From assembly GCA_949317995.1 (NCBI GenBank), contig OX439041.1:43633269-43697268 (forward strand): DNA of 64,000 bases. The letters are read 5' to 3'. The position numbers and the translations under genes were made by a program. Under the pieces are notes generated by a model. That model was given only the letters and a program-made list of their open reading frames with translations. It searched no databases and had not been told where the DNA came from. Shown piece by piece: positions 44,660 through 55,957 of the stretch. This DNA is from Acholoe squamosa. Its lineage: Eukaryota > Annelida > Polychaeta > Phyllodocida > Polynoidae. The number at the start of each line of letters is the position of its first letter. Position 1 is the stretch's first letter.

Positions 44660-45330
44660 CTTTTACAACGGCCTGAGAGAAAACAATCTGTAAACTACTA
44701 TGAATGTGGGGCACGGCTTAGATACCTGCACCATGTATTATGTTGTTGGCCCAGCTCCTGCTGGGTCATTGGCGGCGCCTTGTCGGTCATAAACTGATGG
44801 TCATGAATTCAAACTTTAGATGGGAATTGCTCATCGAAATTGGGGGATAATTAAACAAAAATCATGGAAACATGTTCTTTAGGATCTAGTCTTTCATTGT
44901 AAATGCACAATTCCTTTCTTTAGCTATGAAAATAGCTGAAGAAAAACCTGACATATTTAACCTACTTTAACACGAAAACGAGGCTCCATAGGATAGCATT
45001 GTGCGATAGATTTTCGCGATAGACATAACATGGGTTCCTATGGGAATTGTCCAATTAAGACGCTTTTTTTCAGCAGGTAAGGCTGGAAGACCATCCATGT
45101 AACGTGATAGCTTGAGGAAAAGTTGGTATAAGACCGTTTATATACCGACCCTGTAAATCAGACCGCCATAAGTTTGTTATGCCTATCGCATTTCCGGCGG
45201 GGCGAGTGTGGCACTATATGTACGTAATGGTATAGTCAGAGGACGCAGGCTGTTATGATTTCAGTCTCTTAGCTACTGCGTGGGCCCTCTGACATAATAT
45301 ATATGTACCATATGTACTAGTCTTTACACT
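44660..45330. other. Gene-free stretch
   Basis: Nothing recognised apart from a purine-poor repeatless sequence leading to the promoter-like block. Confidence 0.3.
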
Positions 45331-45339
45331 CTCCCTCCA

Positions 45340-45732
45340 GCCAGGACATCCTCGTGCGAGTTAGCACATGCGCGCAGAGTGATCAGTCGTCAGATTTTAT
45401 TTTATAACAGTAAATTTATTGAGGGGGTGTATTCGATTCAATACGATTAATGTTGCCAAACATGCATGTATTATATTCAAAAACCCATTAATTTCAAGTT
45501 AAATCGATATTATCTATCATTTCTCTGTCAAAAATGCGACTTCCGGCAAGGAGGGGCCGCGCATGTGCACGGAACATCAAAATACAAAATGGCGGACAGC
45601 GAGACGATCACCTTATGGTGCTATCGAAACTGCTGGATTTTAACAAAATGGAGGAGAATTACATTGTCTCATGCGTTTGTATGGTTAATATGTATCCTTA
45701 TTCAAGACTTGCTGGTATTGTGCAATGCTTAA
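45340..45732 (+). promoter_or_regulatory. Promoter-like block with YY1-type start codon
   Basis: It contains NRF1-like ACATGCGCGC (45367), an ETS site CTTCCGGC (45540), NRF1-like CGCGCATGTGC (45558) and AAAATGGCGGAC (45587). The last is a YY1-type element over an ATG at 45589. The frame from that ATG is 47 codons (begins MADSETITLW) and ends at 45732, so if real it is a short first exon; GTGCTA or GTTAAT donors occur inside it. NRF1 + ETS + YY1 is the classic CpG promoter set. The downstream exon is not recognised. Confidence 0.45.
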
Positions 45733-48700
45733 CTCGCCAGGAGAGGAGTAATTCGCCAATGAAACATGCGAGCGATAATGGGTGCATCCTCTATAGCCTT
45801 AAGCATTGATGACTTCAACACACTGTCACTATAGTGCCAGTCACCTACGGTAGGTCATGGACACTCCAACTGTAGACCCTGGGCCATATGTGATATATAT
45901 CACACGTTAAATTTTTCCAGCAGGATAACTATAGTTCATCCAGACCTACATGACAATGCTATATAGTTGGCTATATATTGATGCAGTCCAAGCAAGATAC
46001 TGGCGAGCACGGCGTTAGTGTGTCAGTACAAACAAAATAAAGGCAGTAAACATGGCCTGCATCATCTGCTCATTTAACGCATGAAGTCTTAGTTGAAATA
46101 ATTTTTGTGTCTTATTCTATATATAGAATACATAAAGGCTCAACCAACGAGTGCTGGAATGTAGTGTCTCAATCCTACTCTCCTTTACAGGCACTGCTTG
46201 ATGCTGAGGTAACATAAAAGGTCAAAGACCCAGAGTCCCCTTTATACACAGAGCAATTCCGAGCTGCTCACTGAGTGTATACTAACACGTATGGTAAAGC
46301 TATATACTGAGCAGCTCAGCATTAGACCCTCTGGGTGCCTGGGAGGCAGTATCTGTATCCTCTAGCACTGATTTATGACTCCAGCACTAACCGCTGGACA
46401 GCCACATAGTGCATTTATGTACCATATTTATATTTGTTCGTCTAGAAGCTCTGATGGGTGAATTGACAGGGCTGCATTCATGCATCATGTTGCCCCTCAT
46501 GGTATTGACGTACTGATCAATGGCTTGGCATAGGCAGTCCAGCAAGTTGATTACTGGGATTGTTTTGTTGTATCATGCCCACAAATGAACAAGGGTTTTG
46601 AGGCATCATGCCATTCATACAGTGCGAAGCACAGGACCAGGAAGCGGAGGCCATAGCCATCACCAAACCTCTGCCCTAGAGGTGGTGAGTGCGTTGAGAC
46701 TATAGGTTCCGTCTGCTATACTAATAGTAACCATGTTTAAAAACTCTGTAAGTGCTGAATGATTCAGCCCCAGCCTCAATACCGACTGTCCTCGTTATGC
46801 ACCAGTGCAGCCCTGCTGGAGAATTAGCCAGCACTGCATCGGTGTATCATGCTGACCTGAGTGTAACAAACCAGAAGGGCCGGAATACTGCGTGAATGCA
46901 GCACTGGTGCGAAGTTAACTAGTGCTGCTTTAATGAAGGCCAAATGGCATGATTTATTTCAACACATTTGTTGCCATTAAAGGATTGTCAAAAAAGCCCA
47001 CATCTAGAATCTTTACTTATTTTCTGCAATTTTTTTTTTATAAAGGTACCCTTTCCTAGTAGAGATATATCATATCAGAGATGAGATTGATATAGACCAT
47101 GGTTACTGTATCAAATATCGTATCATTATCTGCCAAATGCATATATATGTATGGAACAAGACTAGTATGCCGCTATCCAAGCTTAAATCATTTTGATATC
47201 ATTGCGTCATTTATACCCCAAGTAGATTAAAATAGAATGCGATATCAATTAGTAACTTGATAACATGTATATGCCAGCCCCTATTTATGCCAAAATTAGT
47301 TGATGTACCCCAGACTATACCTATCTAATTATTTGGTAGCATCCTCTAACCTGTACACCACCAACTACTATCTGATCCGTACATCGCAAAATAGACTACC
47401 ACAAGACACATACGCTATTCCTGTCTGCACCTGGTACATTAAGGCCTGTCACCAAGTTTCTCTACATTCCCTATATGCACCAAGCTTTTTTTCCAGTGTC
47501 TCCCTATAATCTCCAATACTGCCTCGCATTCCCCAGTCCATTTCCCACTGTGAGCTGCTCTAAGAGGGGCCTGCTTGAGCTGCTCCCCTATTCTAGACCA
47601 TATACAATCTCTCTTAGCACCCAGTCTATTGTCATTCCCTCATTAAGTATATATCATGTAACATATGTCTCTGCCACTGCCTAGAGCAAGTCTCAGTCCA
47701 ACCATTCACCCCCCCCCTACTGTATATTCCTCATTCACTATTGCTGCAAACCTTAAGGCACAGACAGTCATTTATCCCTGTGTAAATGGGGCATAAGGTA
47801 TAGGAAAAAGGGCAATGGATTAAAAGGGACCCTATGAGATAAAGCTAGGGAAATCCTCAGATGATGAAGTGTGCTCTTGGGGATGTGGACAGTAGGCTTA
47901 TCGGGGACCAAAGCTGTGTGATTTATGCCTTCTATCGCCATATACTGTGTATTTGGAATACGATAACGCCATGCACGTCTTTGTTAAATGAACGTCTGAA
48001 CTGTTCTGGAATTAGCGCAATAATTCGTAAGAAATAAAGGACTTCTGTGTTGAGATAGACTCCCCTCATAGATTCATATTTTTTTTTATCTGAACTATTT
48101 TGAAATGGAAAACCTTCCTCCTTATTTGGAACGGTACTATTAAACCTATTAGTTATCAGTTTCCAAAATGAAAGGTCTTCTGTACCAAACAAACCACCCT
48201 GAATATTCTAATTAACATTATAGCTCGGTATAGCCAAGAACAGGCGGCATTTACACTACATGCTATCGTAGCCCCTGCTTACCGCCTTTCCATGCCTACG
48301 ATCAAGAATAATTTCTAAAATGAAAAGCGAAAAAAAAATATTAGAGCAGCTACAGCTGATCCTCCACATCTGTAGGCACGTTGGATGTATTGTAGTGACT
48401 GGAAGGAATCAGATATGAGCAGGATAGTCTGAGCAGCTCAGTCTATGACTCACTCCTGCTCCGATGCCTATTCACATACATGTGGTACTTTGGTAGACAA
48501 GAAGTGTAAGCTTCTCTGTGTTGGATGCCAGGGTGTCGTCGGTAACACTCTTATCGGCCGCCTTTGACCACCATTTTCATAATCCCTATCGTCATGATCC
48601 ACCGATCGCACTCAGCAGTGCTTCAATAATTCCAACCTTTTGGAAATCCCTCAATCCTGTAGTTTAGTATGATTTACAAATACAACATGAACACCGCCTA

Positions 48701-49219
48701 GGGCTACCTTACTTTATGATGTCCTGCCCTCCCCTAGTTCTCACATGGTTCATTCTGGTCTTCAACCTAGCTGGCGTGTAGTACTTCAGTAATTAGCGGT
48801 ATGGTTATTGAGCTGCTCATGAATACTGTGACTACTTACCTGTTTTAGTACCAATTTAACCCTTTAAGGTCAAAATGCTACAATAAGACGACAGTTGTCG
48901 CCATGATTTTGCTGCCGTATCACTGATCAGAAGTATGTATCAGTGTCACATCGGTGCATTATGTAGAGGCAATAAAATTATCAACTTGGAGGCCCGTTTC
49001 AAGTCATGCACGCACCACTAGGAATTAGGCTACTCCTTAGGCCTTCATTCAGACACTGTCATCTCTCTAACAAAAGGGTCTCCTTATGATCTGGCTGCTG
49101 AACGATAACGCCGAGAGAGTATGTATACGCTCGCAGCAATGCATTGATTCTGAGCATAGTTAGAGGAATGAACCTGTAGAGCATCACCGAATTCTAGCCT
49201 ATACAAATTGGAGTCCGTA
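45733..49219. other. Gene-free stretch with inverted GAGCTGCTC pairs
   Basis: Exact GAGCTGCTC or GAGCAGCTC words lie at 46261, 46309, 47552, 47577, 48431 and 48810, in a 2.6 kb span. GATGCAT/TGCATC words cluster at 46480-46940. ORFs 47300-47684 and minus 47932-48192 lack family resemblance. Confidence 0.45.
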
Positions 49220-49222
49220 CCA

Positions 49223-49494
49223 GGCCACCCTTAAAAATATTTTCGTTTCCTGTCCAGAGGCCTGGTGTTTTTTTTTTGGTGTTTTTTTTTGAGAATGGGA
49301 AAAAAATTTCCTGAGTTCTGATCACTAAATCTTAGAATGTGATCACAAATTCATGCCATGCCCACTTACGATGCTCATGACAAATAAAAATATTTTCCTA
49401 AAAAGAAATGTTTCCCTCCCTCCCTCATGGTTCTAAAAAATCCCACCCCCTGGACAGGAAACAGACATATTTTTAAGGGTGGCCCCATTGCCAT
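49223..49494. mobile_element. 272 bp MITE, GGCCACCC ends
   Basis: GGCCACCCTTAAAAATATTT and then CGTTTCCTGTCCAG is mirrored by CTGGACAGGAAAC and onward to AAGGGTGGCC. A direct CCA flanks both ends (49220-49222 and 49495-49497). A half copy lies at 14081-14126. Confidence 0.87.
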
Positions 49495-49597
49495 TGGACT
49501 TAAGTGTCAAACATGAAAAGGGAATACATAAGTGGGTGTCTGTGGGTGTAGACCGGGCCTGGCAATAACTCTTGAATGAATATTACTTTGATAATAC

Positions 49598-49625
49598 TGT
49601 GGCCGGAATGGCGCAGTGGTTGAAG
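49598..49625 (+). repeat. Isolated tRNA A-box-like fragment
   Basis: CGGAATGGCGCAGTGGTTGA resembles the 5' end and A box of a Ser/Leu-type tRNA, but no B box follows. Likely a SINE head remnant. Confidence 0.35.
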
Positions 49626-49789
49626 TTTTCTCATCCAGGCTGGAATATTATTCGTTTACCCTCATATATCATCGGTACAGAATATGTCAATAACATGCGC
49701 CTATACCCATATACTGAGTCATGCTAATCCTTTTACCAAGGCCCAAACAATTTTGTAGTGGCCCGTTTATAGATTTCAATCCCACTGTA

Positions 49790-49935
49790 TCCCCGGCGCT
49801 TATATGAGACAGGCGCTTATTTGAATACTGTTATTAGTGGTTAAGATCAATTGCAGTACTCCTAGACCCCCGGCGCCTATTTGAGACCGGCACTTAATTG
49901 AGACCCCGGCGTTTAAATGGGCCATTACGGTAGTC
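49790..49935. repeat. GGCGCTTATTTGAGAC repeats ending TTACGGTA
   Basis: Four degenerate copies of CCCGGCGCTTATWTGAGAC-type words, ending in CCATTACGGTA. The terminal TTACGGTA equals the end of the 237 bp MITE, so this may be a one-ended relative. Confidence 0.5.
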
Positions 49936-50636
49936 TGACGCGTATTGCAGATATTAATTGTTCATGTATTCTATGTGGTCGAGATTAATTGAATACTGCG
50001 AACTCTTTTGACACGTAATATGGAGGCCAATGCATGTTGAAAATATGAGCCGCCTATTTAATTCAAAGTAAACATTTATGACGCACCAGGCCCAGGGGTC
50101 TGGGTTACTCAACATTTATGCCATTAATTATTTTGCTTTTACATTTGATATAAATTTGCCTTTGTGGTATCGAGAGGCCATTTGTATGCAAACTATGAAT
50201 GTGTGGCATAAGTGGGTTATTGGCCCTGGGTTCCCCTGGGCTATTGGCATCGCCCAAATCGTCAGGAAACTCAAATCCAAAAGTGAAGACAATTTGTGAA
50301 ATAAAAGTGATTTACCTACCTTCTTCATCATTCAATTGTATCCTAGAAGTATACTTCAGACCTTCCTCTCCCATGGTGTGAAGTTTTAAGCTCCTAGCAT
50401 CAACGGCTGTATGTGTAAATGGCCGCTGAAATTTTGTAACATTTTTTTTTGCTATACTCACTACAAAATCGCTCCAGTAGATTTCCAAAGTAGCATCATT
50501 TCGAGATTTCTATAGCACATGGAGTCCTATGGGCTTATTGCAATTCAGACACTAAGATTCAGTACCTTTGTCGATAACAATCTTGGCTATACACCTTACA
50601 TCTTGACCCATGCGCATTGATCATGTCTATTTTATA
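49936..50636. other. Gene-free stretch
   Basis: Overlapping short ORFs on both strands at 50078-50381 have no family resemblance. Confidence 0.3.
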
Positions 50637-50865
50637 AGTCAGTTCCCACAACCAGAAGGACTGTAGAAGTCGGTTCCTTCAGCCAGAATGACTGTAGAAG
50701 TCGATTCTTACAACCAGGACTCTCCTGGTTGACTTAGAAAGTCTGTTCATCTGTAGTTTAATTTTCAAACACCAGGTGTCCCTGACCAGAAGGACTGTAG
50801 AAGTCGGTTCCTACAGCTAGAAGGACTGTAGAAGTCGGTTCATCTATAGTTTAATTTTCAAACCT
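50637..50865. repeat. Degenerate minisatellite with GGACTGTAGAAGTCGGTTC
   Basis: Four copies of AGAAGGACTGTAGAAGTCGG or near variants (50655, 50688, 50782, 50822). TTCATCTRTAGTTTAATTTT occurs twice (50743, 50840). Confidence 0.85.
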
Positions 50866-51600
50866 ATTTGTGGAAGACCCTGGGCCAGTCGTGCATTGCA
50901 CACGTTAAATCTTTGAATAGAGCCAACACCACACACCCAGTTTTAATTAGAATTCACTGAAAGACGAGAGTGCTAACAATTTGAACTATCTACACAGATG
51001 CCCCTGTTGGTAGGAATACTTTTACTGTGTAGCTAGACTATCTTTATTGAATGGTATTGATTTAGGGCAGCATATTGACTAAATCATTGATTTCCCACTT
51101 TTGTCCACCATAGAGTAGCATATATATTATATAGGCTGAGCCTTTCCTGGACTGCTATAATTAACACTCTTTAAAATAATGCCCACAATATGCTATGCAT
51201 TGCACATGTTTCAGTATAATTGGTGTAATGGTCAAGCTACAATCTGTGACTGCCCTTCTGCACACAAGACATGGAAATACTTTGCACTACCTTGTTCATG
51301 TAGATGCAGAAGTAAACCCTCAACCTACTGTTAAACCCTGTGTATAAGCCGTATAAGTCGTAATTGATAACATAACTTAATACGCCTATTACTCACATAT
51401 TACATGTATTAGTGCATTGGCATTTGCGTTGTTCGAGCAGCTCATGACTGTCTTTGGCCTAATACAATAGTATAGTAAAAAGGAGATGCCCAAGAATATG
51501 AAATTAATCAATTTGCCCTTTTTACTATTATGAGACAAAGGTATTGAAATTAAATCATGATAAACTGTCAAAAGCTACTGATGTTTTCAATAACAATAAA
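50866..51600. other. AT-rich gene-free stretch
   Basis: Nothing recognised. Confidence 0.3.
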
Positions 51601-51602
51601 AA

Positions 51603-51955
51603 ACAATCAATGCACTGTGCCATCCATAAATAATTAAGTGTGCATCAATGCATCATGACATCCATAAAGGGTAAAGTGTGCATCAATGCACTGTGCCATC
51701 CATAAAGGTTTAAGTGTGCATCATACCATCCATAAAGGTTTAAGTGTGCATCAATGCATCATGCTATCCATAAAGGGTTAAGTGTGCACCAATGCATCAT
51801 GCCATCCATAAAGGTTTAAGTGTGCATCAATGCATCATATCATCCATAAAGGTTTGAGTGTGCATCAATGCATCGTGCCATCCATAAAGGGTTAACTGTG
51901 CATCAATGCATCGTGCCATCCATAAAGAGTTAACTGTGCATCAATGCATCATGCA
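51603..51955. repeat. 38 bp minisatellite, about nine copies
   Basis: The unit is GTGTGCATCAATGCATCATG, CCATCCATAAAGG and TTTAA. One copy is shortened by loss of CAATGCAT. A SINE abuts it after 38 bases. Its component words are scattered elsewhere in the window (2.1-2.7, 4.0-4.6, 7.2-7.7, 46.5-46.9 kb). Confidence 0.93.
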
Positions 51956-51997
51956 GGAGGGTGCTGCCTTAGCATAAATCACTACACCTTTAACAAA

Positions 51998-52179
51998 GTG
52001 AGTGATTAATAGGTGTTTAACGCCATTTCGACAGCTAAGGTCATATTCATGGCGAGAACTACAGTACACAATTTCACAGAGGAATGCATTGGTGCCCGCG
52101 CATATGTGCACCACACACATCCGAGGGGATAGGAAAGATGCGATATAGACCCTTTTAAGTGGGCTAGGGAAGCCCTCCA
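51998..52179 (-). mobile_element. SINE family S, copy 3
   Basis: Flanked by TTAACAAA at 51990-51997 and 52180-52187. On the minus strand it begins at GGGCTTCCCTAGCCCACTT and ends in a degenerate AATCACTCAC tail. The minus ORF 51941-52225 translates it and is not a gene. Confidence 0.92.
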
Positions 52180-52187
52180 TTAACAAA

Positions 52188-53840
52188 ACATGCACCACGG
52201 AGAATGACAGACACAGGCACTTCATTAGGATGTTGAGCTACAGCAAATAATACCCCAGTGAATATTCCAACAGTCAGCACAACTTGTCAATTTGGCCATT
52301 TATGTGGTGAGGTAGATGCTTCATAAATACACGAGAGGAAGAAGGTTGGGATAGATTTGTGAAAGCGAGTTTTTTTTTTAGAATATGATCGTTTGCTGAA
52401 TCGGGGCTATACTTACACAACGGGGTAGTTACGTTGACACCGTACTCAAACCGGCTAACCTCTTATTGAAGGGAAGGGAGATAGAAGAATACAGTACACC
52501 AGTTTAAGTTTAGACGCCATTTCTGGCTAACTCTGTTCTACCAGGGGCAAACAAACTGTCAACTACAGACAAAAAAGGGGGGTGTTGAAATTCGTCACTA
52601 GTATGATACTGCAGCGATATCATACTGAGAAATAGACATGATCTCCATGGAGAGGGTGGGGTAGTCCCCTCACTGCAATAAGAGAATCACGCCCTGTGCG
52701 ACCTCTCTAGTCATTATAGAGGGACGGTCATTGGAAACTAGATGGTGAAAAGATGGCATGGAGCCAGTACATGCTGGGAGCTTGATAGCACTGGAATCGG
52801 GGGCCCAAAAGCAACAGCCCCTAACGCCCTCGCTCCTAGGATAGAGACGTGGCTATCAATCAGAGCTGGTGAGTAGTAGCTCCAGGAGCTGGAGGGAGCT
52901 GCTCATGAAGAATTGAGCAGCCCGCTGTGTGGAGGTGCTCCCATTAATCTATACGGGACAGAGCCATTGCTAGTACCAAACAAATTAGCTAGGTGGCTCA
53001 TGTAGTCCGGGGCTAGATCAGCAGTTGGCCCTTCCTAATAGTCTATATTAAGCTATATTCTAAAAATCTATACCTTTCGATAGCAAATACTTTAAACTTA
53101 AAAAATATAAGCTTTAGATAGACGTAGTACTTCAAATACAAGAGAAATTTAACTTTAAAAGTTTAATAAGAGGGCACATATAATCCAGGCTGAGTAAAAC
53201 CAAGTCATTGTCTCCCTATCAGGCTAATCCCCTCCATTCACACCTAAAACAATGGACAGGTACTTAAGGTGATTAAGATAGAAGCAGAGGCAGCTTATCA
53301 GTCTTATCAGTTCCCATTGTTTCCTGTGGGTGGAGGGGAAGATAAGAGATTACCCACAATCCTCTGTCAGATCCAAGATGGCCGTACGGGGGCCAGTTAC
53401 ATAACTGATTTCAAAATGGCCACCTCCATACAGGAATGGCTCTGTTCCCTATACACGGGCTCTAGCACAGTAGCTGCTTCTCGTAGATGAAGCAGAACAT
53501 GGTATTGGAGCAGCTCCTGATCATTGACTATAGTGAGCAGTTTACAAAGCAGCTCAGATGATAGAGTAGATTCTGTATGTTCGGCTTTAACCATATCTTA
53601 GACTGTCATTGCCAAGGTTTCACTAAGCGTAACAGCCTCTTGTTAACCATTATACCACGATTTCGGCACTTCCGGTGGGTTTATATGCAGTTTAGCCGTG
53701 CATTATTCTGCATATACCACCCATGTGCATTTTTGAAATTTTTGGTATATACTTTTTCGAGGTCAAGTTGGACTTAGAATATTTTTGGAAATTATGGCAG
53801 CTATACAAAGTTAATCTAGCCATTTTCCATGGTGAAAAAT
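52188..53840. other. Gene-free stretch
   Basis: GAGCTGCTC words lie at 52897 and 53508. 53290-53350 has three GATA cores (TTATCA twice, GATAAG) with CCATTGTT and TTTCCTG, a loose transcription-factor cluster of uncertain meaning. ORF 53269-53490 is unsupported. Confidence 0.35.
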
Positions 53841-53844
53841 CGTC

Positions 53845-53920
53845 CCAACTCGTATGAGAATTGAACCCCGGCCGCAGTGGTGGTAGGCGAAGGCCTTAGC
53901 CATAGCGCCACACTGAACGG
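53845..53920 (-). repeat. tRNA-derived SINE head (tRNA-Gly-like)
   Basis: On the minus strand, an A-box-like GTGGCGCTATGGCTAAGGC precedes CTTCGCCTACCAC and the B-box-like GGGGTTCAATTC. As at 8.7 kb, it lies directly beside a family A foldback. Confidence 0.6.
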
Positions 53921-53974
53921 TGATGAAATCCAATGCGAAAATAAATAAGTTCTAACCTGCTATTTTTCCAGTCA

Positions 53975-54120
53975 CTTTTCGTATGGAATCCAACCATGAC
54001 ATGTTATAATATTGATATCCCAAGAAGTTTTCGATCCATAGACGAGGAATGCGTGCTAATTGTCTCCATTTTCTTCAATATAAATAAGAATCCAATGATT
54101 TTCCCAACGTATGCGAGTCG
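53975..54120. mobile_element. Foldback family A, half copy
   Basis: CAGTCACTTTTCGTATGGAA, ATCCAACCATGACA and AATAAGAATCCAATGATTTT repeat the left arm of the next element (54190-54322), with a replaced middle. A mirror arm is absent. Confidence 0.75.
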
Positions 54121-54124
54121 CAGC

Positions 54125-54648
54125 CCGGTTCGCTCTGTGCGAAGCCATTGTTTTTGTTCCTTGCCGGGAGGGGTACCGCTGTGTATACAGTCACTTTTCG
54201 TATGGAATCCAACCATGACACGTCTTCAAATTAAAACATACACATCCTTAGATAGTCTAGATGATCCCTCCATACGTATTATGTCCGATATATTCAAAAT
54301 AAAGGAGAATCCATTGATTTTCCAAACCGGTCCGAAATTTTCGGCGTCTTTCTTGTTCGCCGAGCAGTTGACCTATATCTACATCCGGGCCACTGACACA
54401 CTTTCGCCGGACAAGGAGGCGGGTGGGAATGGCCGGACCGCGACTCGCGTACGTTGGGAAAATCAATGGATTCTCCTTTATTTTGAATATATTGGACATA
54501 ATACGTATGGAGGGATCATCTAGACTATCTAAGGATGTATATGTTTTAATTTGAAAACTTGTCATGGTTGGATTCCATACGAAAAGTGACTGTATACACA
54601 GCGGCAAGGAACAAAAACAATGGCTTCGCGCAGAGCGCTGACCCGGGC
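54125..54648. mobile_element. Large foldback element, family A, ~195 bp arms
   Basis: Left arm 54125-54322 and right arm 54456-54648 are inverted copies over nearly their whole length (GCGAAGCCATTGTTTTTGTT, GTCACTTTTCGTATGGAA, GATGATCCCTCCATACGTAT, GGAGAATCCATTGATTTTCC and their complements). The 133-base loop has GTTGACCTA, ACATCCGGGC and CTTTCGCCGGACAAGG. Long ORFs on both strands here (175 and 200 codons) mirror each other because of the palindrome and are not genes. Confidence 0.93.
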
Positions 54649-54748
54649 CGTGTCGCTTGCTTTTACAAAATGTATTCTCCTGGCTATAATCTTTGGATAT
54701 CAGGTAAGAAATTAATACAAAATGGAGGAAATGGTGGTATAAACCTAT

Positions 54749-54862
54749 TAGGTGATGCATATCGGGGCCCCACGGGCTGTATATGCTGTATATACCCTCG
54801 CCGCTCCGCGGCTCAGGTATATACAGCATATACAGCCCTAGGGCCCCGATATGCATCATCTA
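54749..54862. mobile_element. Hairpin element, ~46 bp arms
   Basis: TAGGTGATGCATATCGGGGC and onward to TGTATATACC is mirrored at 54816-54862, around a 19-base loop CTCGCCGCTCCGCGGCTCA. It lies 100 bases from the large foldback. Confidence 0.92.
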
Positions 54863-55360
54863 TTAGCTTAATGTCAATTGTAGTACAGGCCACCATTAGA
54901 TGGTTTCTAAGGAAGAACCCGATGGCAGGCAAAGGACTAGGCAATATATTGCAGCATTCAGATTTCACAACTCCGAGTCTTGGGGGAGACAATATTCTCT
55001 CACAGATCCTATCACATATCATATCAACTCAAAAGTTGCAGTTCCCGCAATGATTTCCATGAGAGTGACATCAGAACAAAGATTGCAACTTCTAAAATGT
55101 CTAATAACTTTCATCTTTTGTCTATTTTCAGGTAAATGTATTTCGGTGACTGTTAATGGTATATCTCAAGAAGAAAGCAACATTCAAAGGTATTTATGTA
55201 TATTCATCGTGTGCCTAGTGATTTAGAGATGAGTCAAGTTAATCAGTTGGTATTTCCATCCAAAATGCCCTTACAATGTCATATTCTTTGCCTATATTGT
55301 AGTTAGGTAAATCCATACACTTATCTTTGACTATCTGCATACATTTGGACATGGGGTTGT
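54863..55360. other. Gene-free stretch
   Basis: ORFs 54559-55053 and 54900-55226 run through the hairpins or lack any family resemblance. Nothing else seen. Confidence 0.35.
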
Positions 55361-55363
55361 ATG

Positions 55364-55770
55364 TAAAGCTGCAATTGCTAGGCAACCACATGACATAGCA
55401 ACCATTTACTATCTATGTTCATACTGTGAGGTGTGCACAAGGGAGCTGTATGTAATTTGAAATCAGTGAACTATGTCCTTGAGGGGAGACTATGCACAAG
55501 CCATAGTATATGCCTACAGGTATGAATCTAGGCATTGTTGCTATGCAAAACTGCTATTGCTAGGCCACCACACAACCTAGCAACCTTTTATCACCTATGT
55601 TCCTAGTCTATGATGGAAGTCACAGAAGAGTTATATACAAGTTTACATCGAGGGAGTATGTTGCTGAAAGAAAACCATGCAGATATGAGCATTCAAGGAT
55701 ATTTTCAGGTTTGGCTGCTATGCAAAGCTGCTGTTGCTAGGCAACTATACCACTTAGCAACAAAAGAAAA
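55364..55770. repeat. ~180 bp degenerate tandem repeat with RFX-like palindromes
   Basis: Three units share ATGYAAARCTGCTRTTGCTA, GGCAACCACA and a following TAGCAACC. They place RTTGCTAGGCAAC or a variant at 55374, 55556 and 55733 (spacing 182 and 177). The first and third match the RFX X-box consensus exactly; the second has one change (GGCCAC). Sequence between is diverged. Confidence 0.75.
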
Positions 55771-55957
55771 AATGCACTGTATTCTACTAAGCTGATTTAT
55801 AGGGGGTAGGACCCACCAGATACCTTCTAGACTGCACATTTATGTAATTCAAAGTGACATCTGAATCCATTGTTGGCCATTTTGAATTTCAGCCATATAC
55901 AGCCTCGCCATTAAATTTTATGAAGTAGAAACATGCATATTCTTAATCAGCACCCTT

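Noticed and set aside
51603-51955. Regularly spaced repeats considered as a CRISPR array
   Set aside because: The units are contiguous without unique spacers and the genome is eukaryotic.
53290-53350. GATA/SOX/ETS motif cluster as an enhancer
   Set aside because: Short degenerate motifs in AT-rich DNA; too likely by chance to report as a feature of its own.
53996-54859. Long opposite-strand ORFs of 175 and 200 codons
   Set aside because: They lie on the two arms of the large foldback and share the same peptide because the DNA is palindromic; no family resemblance.
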